From Pseudomonadota bacterium (GTDB lineage: Bacteria; Pseudomonadota; Gammaproteobacteria; Enterobacterales; Enterobacteriaceae): a DNA stretch of 8,466 bases. A program made the translations under genes and the position numbers. Below are positions 1-6,406 of this stretch, in pieces. Numbering within the stretch: position 1 is the first letter of the stretch; each line of letters begins with the position of its first letter. The stretch is from the NCBI GenBank assembly GCA_023425455.1, contig JAFACP010000082.1, positions 1-8,466 on the forward strand, written 5' to 3'. Below the pieces are notes generated by a model that searched no databases, was not told the origin of the DNA, and was given only the letters and a program-made list of their open reading frames with translations.

Positions 1-397
1 GCGCGAGCGCCGCCTCATCACCGCCGCCGGTCCAGACGCGCTGGCCTTTTTTGCCCATGATGATCGCCGTGCCGGTGTCCTGGCAGGTTGGCAGAATGCC
101 TTTGGCGGCGATGTCAGAGTTACGCAGGAACTGCAGGGCCACATATTTGTCGTTTTCGCTGGCCTCAGGGTCATTCAGAATGGCGGCGACCTGCTTCTGG
201 TGGGAAGGACGCAGCATAAACGCGGCGTCGTGGAAGGCCTGCTGCGCCAGCAGCGTCAGCGCTTCGGGCTCGACTTTCAGTATCTGCTGGCCGTCGAATT
301 CGCACACGCTGACGTGTTCTTTGCTCAGCAGATAGTATTCGGTGTCGTCATGGGAAAGCGGGAAGGGGGTCTGGTAGTGAAACGGTTTGTTTGACAT
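1..397 (-). CDS. fumB: Class I fumarase (iron-sulfur fumarate hydratase), N-terminal part
   Basis: This gene encodes a class I, oxygen-sensitive [4Fe-4S] fumarase that interconverts malate and fumarate in the cytoplasm. The reverse complement reads from ATG at 397 through 132 complete codons with no stop, and the gene leaves the window at base 1; the family is about 548 residues long. The protein begins [13 protein letters not shown] and carries the motif [11 protein letters not shown], whose Cys105 is the first of three cluster-ligand cysteines known in E. coli FumA/FumB. The other two lie outside the window. A GGAG ribosome site sits 6 bases before the ATG. Residues such as [13 protein letters not shown] and HQKQVAAIL look more like FumB than FumA from memory, and the dcuRS neighbourhood agrees, so I use fumB. 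The family is certain; the A/B assignment is less so. E. coli class I fumarases also act on D-tartrate. The gene lies downstream of the exchanger, 54 bp after its stop. Confidence 0.94.
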   Translation of the reverse strand, partial: MSNKPFHYQTPFPLSHDDTEYYLLSKEHVSVCEFDGQQILKVEPEALTLLAQQAFHDAAFMLRPSHQKQVAAILNDPEASENDKYVALQFLRNSDIAAKGILPTCQDTGTAIIMGKKGQRVWTGGGDEAALA

Positions 398-409
398 AGC
401 TTGCTCCGT

Positions 410-445
410 AAAAATATAAAACCGCCGGAGGATGAGTCCGGCGGT
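410..445 (-). terminator. Intrinsic terminator or attenuator between exchanger and fumarase
   Basis: Read leftward, an 8-bp perfect stem (ACCGCCGG / CCGGCGGT, arms 438-445 and 421-428, loop 429-437) starts 7 bases after the exchanger stop codon. It is followed directly by TTTATATTTTT (420-410). This has the form of a Rho-independent terminator for minus-strand transcription. On the plus strand the stem is followed by CAGGGATC, so it is directional. The fumarase start lies only 13 bases beyond the T-rich tract, and there is little room for a separate promoter. Partial termination, which would lower fumarase relative to exchanger, is therefore the likeliest role. The A residues interrupting the T tract would weaken it. 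Confidence 0.7.
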
Positions 446-451
446 CAGGGA

Positions 452-1960
452 TCAGAACATCATTGACATCCACGGATAACCAATCAGCAGCAGCGTGGCG
501 AGGAAGATGGCACCGAAGATGGTGCCCAGACGCCAGTAGTCTTTGGTGGGCAGGTAGCCACTGCCGTAGTAAATCGGGCTTGGGCCAGTACCGTAAGGGG
601 TGATGATCCCCATGATACCCAGCGAGGTCACCATCAGCAGAACAAACACCTCCATGTTCATGCCAGGGATCGTGGAGGCGATGGTCAGCATCGCGGGCAG
701 CAGCGCGGTGGTGTGCGCGGTGGTGCTGGCAAACAGGTAGTGCAGCAGGAAGAACGCCAGCAGCAGCACGATGGTGGCCACGCCCGGTGAGATCCCGCTC
801 ATCAGCATGCCGCCCTCTTTGCCCAGCCAGCCGATAAAGCCGGTAGAGGAGAGGCCGTCGGCCAGGGCAACCAGGGTGGCGAACCAGACGAAGGTGTTCC
901 AGGCAGCTTTATTGCCGGTAATGTCATTCCACTCCAGCACGCCGGTCCACAGCATCAGGCCGACAATTAACAGCGCGGCCATCGCCGGTTCAATCCACGC
1001 GGCGACGAAGATCCACATCAGCAGCGCACAGCACACGAACACCAGCAGCAGGATTTCATTGCGCGACAGTTTGCCCAGTTTTTCCAGCTCACGGCTTGCC
1101 CACAGCGGCACTTCGTCGTTGATTTTGACTTCCGGCGGGTAGAACCAGTAGGCCAGCAGCGGCATGGTCAGAATCAACAGCACGCCCAGCGGCAGGAAGG
1201 CGATAAACCAGGTGCCCCAGGAGATGCTGATCCCGACGGTGCTTTTCACCAGCGCCAGCGCCAGCAGGTTGGGTGCCAGCGCGGAAAGAAACATTGAGCT
1301 GGTGATACAGGCTGCGGTGATCGCGACCCACATCAGATAAGAGCCAATTTTGCGCGCGCTCGGGTCATTCGGTTTTGAACCATACAGCGGCGGCAGGTTG
1401 GCGATGATCGGGTAAATTGTCCCGCCGCTACGGGCGGTGTTGGATGGCGTAAACGGCGCCAGCAGCAGGTCGGCAAAGGTGATAGCGTAACCCAGCGTCA
1501 GGCTGCGGCGGCCGAGGTACTTCACCAGTATGAGCGCCAGACGGCGGCCAAAGCGCGTTTTATCGTAACCGGCGGCAAACATAAAGGCACCGAAAATCAG
1601 CCACACGGTTGAGTTGCCGAAGCCGCCAACCGCCCACTTAAAGGAGGCGCCCGCCAGTTTGAATTTCGGGTCAGCCAGCTGTTCCGGGCTGAACAGCACC
1701 CACTGGCTGCACAGGGCAATGGCAACCACGCCGGTCAGACCAATCACCGCGCCCGGCAGTGGTTCGAAGATCAACCCCACGATCACCCCGACAAAGATGG
1801 CGAAGTAGTGCCATGCATAAGGCGGCAGTCCGTCCGGTACCGGCACAAACAGCAGCAGCACCGCGACGATAATCGGCAGCGCCATCATCAGCAGACGTTT
1901 TGCTTTTCCGTCTGATGCTTTACTCGCCACGGGAGGCGTTACAGCAGTTTTTGTATTCAT
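452..1960 (-). CDS. DASS-family di/tricarboxylate exchanger (CitT/TtdT-like)
   Basis: This is an inner-membrane anion transporter of the divalent-anion:Na+ symporter/DASS family (Na_sulph_symp), closest in my memory to E. coli TtdT (tartrate/succinate antiporter) and CitT (citrate/succinate antiporter). It is 502 residues long; those proteins are about 487. The chain is hydrophobic throughout. It has the family's paired substrate-site motifs: TPSNTARSGG around residues 171-180 and STTAHTT at 412-418, followed by TPYGTGPSPIYYGSGY from 454. VPVPDGLPPYAWHYFA near the N-terminus is also typical. The ATG at 1960 gives the N-terminus MNTKTAVTPP. A TTG at 2005 in the same frame would add 15 residues and is less likely. 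No strong Shine-Dalgarno precedes the ATG (nearest is AAGA about 10 bases upstream). It is the first gene of a leftward unit with the fumarase. Exchange of an imported dicarboxylate, citrate or tartrate for succinate is inferred; the exact substrate cannot be read from the sequence. Confidence 0.93.
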   Translation of the reverse strand: MNTKTAVTPPVASKASDGKAKRLLMMALPIIVAVLLLFVPVPDGLPPYAWHYFAIFVGVIVGLIFEPLPGAVIGLTGVVAIALCSQWVLFSPEQLADPKFKLAGASFKWAVGGFGNSTVWLIFGAFMFAAGYDKTRFGRRLALILVKYLGRRSLTLGYAITFADLLLAPFTPSNTARSGGTIYPIIANLPPLYGSKPNDPSARKIGSYLMWVAITAACITSSMFLSALAPNLLALALVKSTVGISISWGTWFIAFLPLGVLLILTMPLLAYWFYPPEVKINDEVPLWASRELEKLGKLSRNEILLLVFVCCALLMWIFVAAWIEPAMAALLIVGLMLWTGVLEWNDITGNKAAWNTFVWFATLVALADGLSSTGFIGWLGKEGGMLMSGISPGVATIVLLLAFFLLHYLFASTTAHTTALLPAMLTIASTIPGMNMEVFVLLMVTSLGIMGIITPYGTGPSPIYYGSGYLPTKDYWRLGTIFGAIFLATLLLIGYPWMSMMF

Positions 1961-2120
1961 AGTTTCGCGTCTTAAGTTGTCAGTAATTCGGTAGTGAAAA
2001 AACAAATTCGCTTTCTTTAGTTTCTTTGCTTTTTTTAGTTATTAAAGGTGCGTTTTTGTCATTTCAGGAATAACGATTTAACGCATTTTTGTTTGCGCTA
2101 AATTAAAAATTGATGATGTT

Positions 2121-2126
2121 TATATA
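2121..2126 (-). promoter_or_regulatory. Candidate -10 element for the leftward exchanger promoter
   Basis: On the minus strand the hexamer TATATA (2126 down to 2121; overlapping TATAAA at 2124-2119) lies downstream of the FNR box. The implied start of transcription, about 2114, places the FNR box centre (2157.5) near -43. This is close to the -41.5 position typical of FNR-activated class II promoters. The leader would be about 155 bases long. The hexamer sits in AT-rich DNA, so a chance match is possible. Confidence 0.4.
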
Positions 2127-2150
2127 TTGCGCCTTTGGATGCCATATCTG

Positions 2151-2164
2151 TTGATCGCGATCAA
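2151..2164. promoter_or_regulatory. FNR binding site (perfect consensus)
   Basis: The sequence TTGATCGCGATCAA matches the FNR consensus TTGAT-N4-ATCAA at all ten defined bases, and the spacer CGCG makes the whole 14-mer a perfect palindrome. FNR is the oxygen-labile iron-sulfur regulator that activates anaerobic respiration genes. The site is 191 bp upstream of the exchanger ATG and 404 bp upstream of the reductase ATG. Its distance to a minus-strand -10-like hexamer suits activation of the exchanger-fumarase unit. A rightward role is also possible because a TATTTT hexamer occurs at 2184-2189. Confidence 0.85.
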
Positions 2165-2259
2165 AAAAACAGAATTGCGGGATTATTTTTAATCGCTTTT
2201 AAATAACCCCATAGTGCTATGTGGATATTATTGTTTTGCCCTTTTTAACGCGCCGGTCG

Positions 2260-2268
2260 TGATATATT
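2260..2268 (+). promoter_or_regulatory. Candidate extended -10 promoter for the reductase
   Basis: TGATATATT has the TG-N-TATATT form of an extended -10 element facing the fumarate reductase gene. A good -35 is not seen at 17 bp. The implied transcript would start near 2275 and have a leader of about 294 bases. Several other AT-rich hexamers could serve equally well, so this is only a candidate. Confidence 0.25.
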
Positions 2269-2473
2269 TATGTCGAAGTTTTTGTTTTTAACTTATTGTA
2301 TTTTAATGTTATTTAAGGGGTTTTGCGGCAGGGTGTAAAGTAAGTAAAAAGTTAACAATGTTTAAAATTTTGTGAACGGAGTAATTTATATTGCTAACAC
2401 CAATGTGTTATTAATGTTATTGCTGTAATTAAATAGTTTTTTAACTAATGTAATGGCTTTAGAAACTAAAAAA

Positions 2474-2493
2474 TCATTATATTAATATCATGA
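2474..2493. promoter_or_regulatory. Imperfect 20-bp palindrome upstream of the reductase, possible operator
   Basis: The segment TCATTATATTAATATCATGA pairs with its own reverse complement at 9 of 10 positions, with a mismatch only at the fifth base of each arm. It ends 75 bp before the reductase start codon, which is a reasonable place for a regulator or promoter-proximal operator. I do not recognise it as the site of a named regulator. The core is AT-only, so part of the symmetry may be due to composition. Confidence 0.35.
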
Positions 2494-2568
2494 CATCGGC
2501 GGAAAACATCGAAATAAAATTAAGCCCGATAACGAATTCTTAATTTTTAAAAGTTTGGAGTTTCTATT

Positions 2569-5349
2569 ATGAGCACTAACGAACGTATTCTTAGCCCGTT
2601 TACATTACCGAATGGTACTGAACTGAAAAACCGTTTGTTAATGGCGCCAATGACCACCTGCACTGGCTATTATGATGGTACGGTCACCAGTGAACTGGTG
2701 GAGTATTATCGGGCCCGCGCCGGCAGCATCGGCACCATCATTGTCGAGTGCTGCTTTGTCGACGACCTCGGTCTCGCCTTCCCGGGCGCTATCGGGATTG
2801 ATAACGACGAGAAGATCGCCGGGTTGGCGAAAATCGCCGAGGCGATAAAATCCAGAGGCTCGAAAGCCCTGCTGCAGATCTACCACGGCGGCCGGATGGT
2901 TGATCCGATGCTGATCGGCGGTCGCACGCCGGTCGGCCCGAGCGCTATCGCTGCGCCACGTGACGGTGCGGCAACCCCGGTTGCCCTGACCAGCGAAGAG
3001 GTGACAGCGATGGTCGGTAAGTTTGGTGAAGCGGTACGCCGCGCCATTCAGGCCGGTTTCGATGGCGTGGAAATCCACGGCGCTAACACCTATCTGATCC
3101 AGCAGTTCTACTCCCCAAATTCCAACCAGCGTGACGACGAGTGGGGCGGCAGCCGCGATAAGCGTGCCGCATTCCCGCTGGCGGTTCTGGAGATCACCCA
3201 CAAAATGGTGCGCCAGTACGCGGATGACGCGTTCATCATTGGCTACCGCTTCTCCCCGGAAGAGATGGAAGTGCCCGGGATCCGCTTTGACGACACCCTG
3301 TATCTGCTGGAGAAGCTGGCGGCACACGGTGTTGATTATCTGCACTTCTCCGTAGGCGCGACCCTGCGTCCTTCGATTGTCGACACCCAGGATCCTACAC
3401 CGCTGATTGAAAAATACTGCGCCATGCGCTCTGACACGCTGGCACAGGTTCCGGTCATGGGCGTCGGCGGGGTGGTTAATGCCGCGGATGCAAGCCTCGC
3501 GCTTGAGCACGGCTATGACCTGATTGCGGTGGGGCGGGCCACCATTGCCTACCCGGACTGGACTGACCGAATCGCTGCCGGTGAAAACCTGGAGCTGTTT
3601 ATGGACAGCACGCAACGTGAAGCGCTCAACATCCCCGAGCCGCTGTGGCGTTTCTCGCTGGTAGAGGCGATGATCCGCGATATGAGCATGGGCGAGTCGA
3701 AGTTCAAGGCCGGCACCTTCGTTGAGACGGTCCAGGACGACAGCCGGGAGCTGGTGATTAACGTCAGCCTCGAAACTGACCGCATTGCGGATATTGAGCT
3801 GGCGTCTGACGCCGCTCAGGACGTGGAATTCGTCACCAGCTTTGAGGAGATCCGCAGCCGCATTCTGGATGCCAACACCCCGCATGTGGATGCCATCACC
3901 GGTGCGACCAGCCAGAGCGAAGCGGTGAAAAAAGCGGTCTCTAAAGCGATGCTGAAATCCAGCAAAGCGCTGGCGGCGGAAGAGGGGGCTGACCCGAACG
4001 AAAGCAAAAGCGTGGATGTGGTAGTGGTCGGCAGCGGCGGGGCCGGTCTGGCGGCGGCGATCCAGGCGCATGACGAAGGCGCGAGCGTGCTGATTGTTGA
4101 GAAGATGCCAACCATCGGCGGCAACACCATTAAAGCCTCTGCCGGGATGAATGCGGCCGAAACCCGCTTCCAGCGCGTGAAGGGGATTCAGGACAGCAAA
4201 GCGCTGTTCTACAAAGAGACGCTGAAAGGGGGCGGAAACAAGAACAACCCTGAGCTGCTGCATCGCTTTGTCGAGAACGCGCCACAGGCCATCGAGTGGC
4301 TGGCGACCCGCGGCATTATGCTCAACGACATCACCACCACCGGCGGGATGAGTATCGATCGTACCCACCGTCCAAAAGATGGTTCAGCCGTGGGCGGATA
4401 TCTGATTAGCGGGCTGGTGCGTAACGTCACCAAACGTAACATCGACGTGCTGCTCGATACCTCGGTGAGCGACATTCTCTGCGAAAACGGCGAAGTCACC
4501 GGCGTACGTCTGACTACCGACGACAACGAAACCTTCACCGTGGCGACGAAAAGCGTGATTGTGGCAACCGGCGGTTTCAGCGCCAACAGCCAGATGGTCG
4601 TGAAATACCGTCCGGACCTGGAAGGCTTTGTCACCACCAACCACAAAGGGGCGACCGGCGGCGGTATCGCGCTGCTGGAACGTATCGGCGCCGCGACGGT
4701 TGATATGGGTGAAATTCAGATCCACCCAACCGTTGAGCAGAAGACCTCGTACCTGATCTCTGAATCGATCCGCGGCGGCGGGGCTATCCTGGTGAACCAG
4801 CAGGGCAACCGCTTCTTCAACGAGATGGAGACCCGGGACAAAGTCTCGGCGCAGATTATCGCCCTGCCTGAGAAGTACGCGTACATTGTTTTCGACGAGC
4901 ATGTGCGCAGCAAAAACAAAGCGGCAGATGAGTACATCGCGAAAGGCTTTGTCACCAGCGCCAGCTCCCCCAAAGCGCTGGCGGAGACGCTGGGCATGGA
5001 CTATCACGCCTTCCTCGCGACGCTTGAGCGCTACAACGGCTTTGTCGAAAAACAGCATGATGACGACTTTGGCCGGACCACCGCGCTGCGCGCGCCGATC
5101 AACGAAGGGCCGTTCTACGCCATTCAGATTGCGCCGGGCGTGCACCACACCATGGGCGGCGTGACCATCAACACCGACACCTGCGTGCTGGACAGCAACC
5201 GCAACGTGCTGCCAGGCGCCTTTGCCGCCGGCGAAGTAGTGGGGGGGATCCACGGCGGTAACCGTATCGGCGGTAACGCAGTGGCGGATATCATTATTTT
5301 TGGTACCCTTGCCGGACATCAGGCGGCGATGCGTGCGAAAACGGCGTAA
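2569..5349 (+). CDS. Soluble three-domain fumarate reductase (OYE-like / FMN_bind / FAD_binding_2), probably NADH-dependent
   Basis: This 926-residue flavoprotein has no signal peptide or membrane segment and should reduce fumarate to succinate in the cytoplasm. Residues 1 to about 360 form an old-yellow-enzyme barrel (APMTT with Thr29; VEIHGANTYLIQQF with His170 and Asn173; RDDEWGGS), which should hold non-covalent FMN and take electrons from NADH. About 375-460 is an FMN_bind domain with DAITGAT, whose last Thr is residue 447, the expected site of covalent FMN. From about 482 to the end is a fumarate reductase flavoprotein domain: dinucleotide motif GSGGAG at 488-493, GNRFFNEMETRD at 746-757, FDEHVR ending at Arg780 (probable catalytic acid Arg), His859-His860 in HHTMGG, and Arg899 in GGNRIGGN. 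All active-site features of the soluble fumarate reductases look present. ATG has GGAG 8 bases upstream. This layout matches the NADH:fumarate oxidoreductase known from Klebsiella. Electron-donor identity is inferred from that similarity. Confidence 0.93.
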   Translation: MSTNERILSPFTLPNGTELKNRLLMAPMTTCTGYYDGTVTSELVEYYRARAGSIGTIIVECCFVDDLGLAFPGAIGIDNDEKIAGLAKIAEAIKSRGSKALLQIYHGGRMVDPMLIGGRTPVGPSAIAAPRDGAATPVALTSEEVTAMVGKFGEAVRRAIQAGFDGVEIHGANTYLIQQFYSPNSNQRDDEWGGSRDKRAAFPLAVLEITHKMVRQYADDAFIIGYRFSPEEMEVPGIRFDDTLYLLEKLAAHGVDYLHFSVGATLRPSIVDTQDPTPLIEKYCAMRSDTLAQVPVMGVGGVVNAADASLALEHGYDLIAVGRATIAYPDWTDRIAAGENLELFMDSTQREALNIPEPLWRFSLVEAMIRDMSMGESKFKAGTFVETVQDDSRELVINVSLETDRIADIELASDAAQDVEFVTSFEEIRSRILDANTPHVDAITGATSQSEAVKKAVSKAMLKSSKALAAEEGADPNESKSVDVVVVGSGGAGLAAAIQAHDEGASVLIVEKMPTIGGNTIKASAGMNAAETRFQRVKGIQDSKALFYKETLKGGGNKNNPELLHRFVENAPQAIEWLATRGIMLNDITTTGGMSIDRTHRPKDGSAVGGYLISGLVRNVTKRNIDVLLDTSVSDILCENGEVTGVRLTTDDNETFTVATKSVIVATGGFSANSQMVVKYRPDLEGFVTTNHKGATGGGIALLERIGAATVDMGEIQIHPTVEQKTSYLISESIRGGGAILVNQQGNRFFNEMETRDKVSAQIIALPEKYAYIVFDEHVRSKNKAADEYIAKGFVTSASSPKALAETLGMDYHAFLATLERYNGFVEKQHDDDFGRTTALRAPINEGPFYAIQIAPGVHHTMGGVTINTDTCVLDSNRNVLPGAFAAGEVVGGIHGGNRIGGNAVADIIIFGTLAGHQAAMRAKTA

Positions 5350-5361
5350 AGCTCCTGTGCT

Positions 5362-5426
5362 GTAGGCCGGATAAGCGCAATGTTATCCGGCATTTTCCCC
5401 GGCGGTGCGGTGCCTGCCGGGGCTAC
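5362..5426. repeat. Pair of inverted REP-like palindromes (BIME)
   Basis: The first unit begins GTAGGCCGGATAAGCG (5362) and folds with a perfect 9-bp stem (5366-5374 with 5383-5391). The second folds with a 7-bp stem CCCCGGC/GCCGGGG (5397-5403 with 5416-5422) and ends GGCTAC (5421-5426). The flanking GTAG and CTAC marks are in opposite orientation, as in enterobacterial bacterial interspersed mosaic elements. The pair begins 12 bp after the reductase stop and ends just before the apbE ribosome site. Such elements can stabilise the 3' end of the upstream mRNA, act with Rho, or bind gyrase or IHF. Here the pair would tend to set reductase expression above ApbE. Confidence 0.8.
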
Positions 5427-5443
5427 ATCTGAGGGAATATGCC

Positions 5444-6406
5444 ATGTCTGATGACAACCGCGTTTACCGTTATTCCGCCGTTCTGATGGGCTCGCCGATC
5501 CTGCTGAAGCTTTTTTCCCATGATGAGGCGCTGGCCTCCCGCGTGTTTCGCCTGATCAAACAGTACGAAGATCTGCTCACCGTTAACCGTGCCGATTCGC
5601 AGGTGATGGACATCAACCATGCCGCCGGACAGCACCCCGTTCGCGTCAGCCGTCCGGTGTTTGAACTGATCCGCTGCGCAAAAGCGGCAAGCCTGCTGAA
5701 AGGCAGCGCGTTTAACCTGGCGATTGGCCCGCTGGTCAAACGCTGGAAAATCGGCTTTCACGGTGACAGCGTCCCGCCGCCGGAGGAGATCGCCTCGCTG
5801 CTGGCGCTGACCCGTCCGCAGGATGTGGTGCTGGATGAGGCCAACAGCAGCGTATTTCTGGCCTGCGCCGGTATGGAGATCGATCTTGGCGCCATTGCCA
5901 AAGGCTATATCGCCGATCGGGTGCGGGATTACCTGCGAAAAGCGGGGGTTACGCTCGGGCTGATTAACCTGGGTGGCAATATTCAGACCTTAGGATCGCC
6001 GCAGGGCGGCTGGGGCGTCGGGCTTAAAAAACCGTTTGCCGGCGAGGCGCTGATTGGCACCATGACGGTGGAAAACCGCTCGGTTGTCACCTCGGGCACT
6101 TACGAGCGTTACTTTGAGCAGAATGGCAGGCGGTATCACCACATCCTTGATCCGCGTAGCGGCTACCCGCTGGATAATGAGATCGACAGCGTGACGATCG
6201 TCTCTGAACACTCTATCGATGGGGATATCTGGACGACCCTGATGTACGGCATGGGGGTGGAGAAGGGCCGGGAGGCGCTGCGCGCGCGTCCGGATATTGA
6301 GGCGATTTTCGTGACCAAAAACAGAGAAGTGGTGCTCTCTTCCGCGCACCACTTCCGTTTTACCTTACTCGATGCCAGCTACCGGGTTACTGACAATATT
6401 GCCTGA
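5444..6406 (+). CDS. apbE: ApbE-family FAD:protein FMN transferase, cytoplasmic type
   Basis: The product is a 320-residue Mg2+-dependent flavin transferase that moves FMN from FAD to a threonine of a target protein. Family motifs are clear: DLGAIAKGY at 148-155, NLGGNI at 175-180, SGTYER at 217-222, YHHILDPRSGYPL at 231-243, and Asp261 with IWTT at 262-265, corresponding to the usual metal-binding D-x3-T region. Most ApbE proteins are exported lipoproteins. This one starts MSDDNRVYRY and has neither a signal peptide nor a lipobox cysteine, so it should stay in the cytoplasm where its probable substrate, the reductase encoded just upstream, resides. The ATG at 5444 has GAGGGA 7 bases upstream. 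A GTG at 5405 in the same frame would add 13 residues read from REP DNA and is rejected. The gene is probably co-transcribed with the reductase across the 94-bp gap holding the REP pair. Its last 20 bp overlap the convergent dcuR. Confidence 0.93.
   Translation: MSDDNRVYRYSAVLMGSPILLKLFSHDEALASRVFRLIKQYEDLLTVNRADSQVMDINHAAGQHPVRVSRPVFELIRCAKAASLLKGSAFNLAIGPLVKRWKIGFHGDSVPPPEEIASLLALTRPQDVVLDEANSSVFLACAGMEIDLGAIAKGYIADRVRDYLRKAGVTLGLINLGGNIQTLGSPQGGWGVGLKKPFAGEALIGTMTVENRSVVTSGTYERYFEQNGRRYHHILDPRSGYPLDNEIDSVTIVSEHSIDGDIWTTLMYGMGVEKGREALRARPDIEAIFVTKNREVVLSSAHHFRFTLLDASYRVTDNIA

Larger units (their letters stand above)
1961..2568. other. AT-rich divergent control region with no gene
   Basis: These 608 bp separate the two divergent start codons and hold no convincing coding frame. 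Composition drops sharply from the flanking genes: by hand count 45 of 180 bases in 2281-2460 are G or C. The region contains a perfect FNR box at 2151-2164, an imperfect palindrome at 2474-2493, and an 11-bp direct repeat (TTAATGTTATT at 2303-2313 and 2411-2421). DcuR is known to bind AT-rich sites upstream of its targets in E. coli, so DcuR operators are expected here, but I cannot place them with confidence. The AT-rich stretch would also suit H-NS binding. Confidence 0.8.

Noticed and set aside
51..335. Plus-strand open frame of 94 codons at the left edge
   Set aside because: It is antisense to the fumarase N-terminus, which reads cleanly on the other strand with a conserved cluster cysteine.
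1961..2005. TTG start that would extend the exchanger by 15 residues
   Set aside because: The added residues (MFFHYRITDNLRRET) are not typical of the family N-terminus, and an in-frame ATG lies at 1960. The weak ribosome site at the ATG keeps a little doubt.
2093..2106. Second FNR-like sequence TTGCGCTAAATTAA
   Set aside because: Only 7 of 10 consensus bases match in AT-rich DNA, and no promoter spacing supports it.
2210..2221. Short inverted repeat CATAG-TG-CTATG
   Set aside because: Five-base arms with a two-base gap are too short to support as an operator or terminator.
2638..4368. Open frame of 576 codons on the minus strand opposite the fumarate reductase
   Set aside because: It is antisense to a gene with clear domain motifs. 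The product is rich in Arg, His and Gly and resembles no family I know. Long antisense frames are common opposite GC-rich genes.
4384..5319. Open frame of 311 codons on the minus strand opposite the reductase FAD domain
   Set aside because: Same composition pattern as other shadow frames; it lies wholly inside a confident gene and has no ribosome site or recognisable motif.
5405..5443. GTG start that would extend ApbE by 13 residues
   Set aside because: It lies inside a REP hairpin, while the ATG at 5444 has a good GAGGGA ribosome site.
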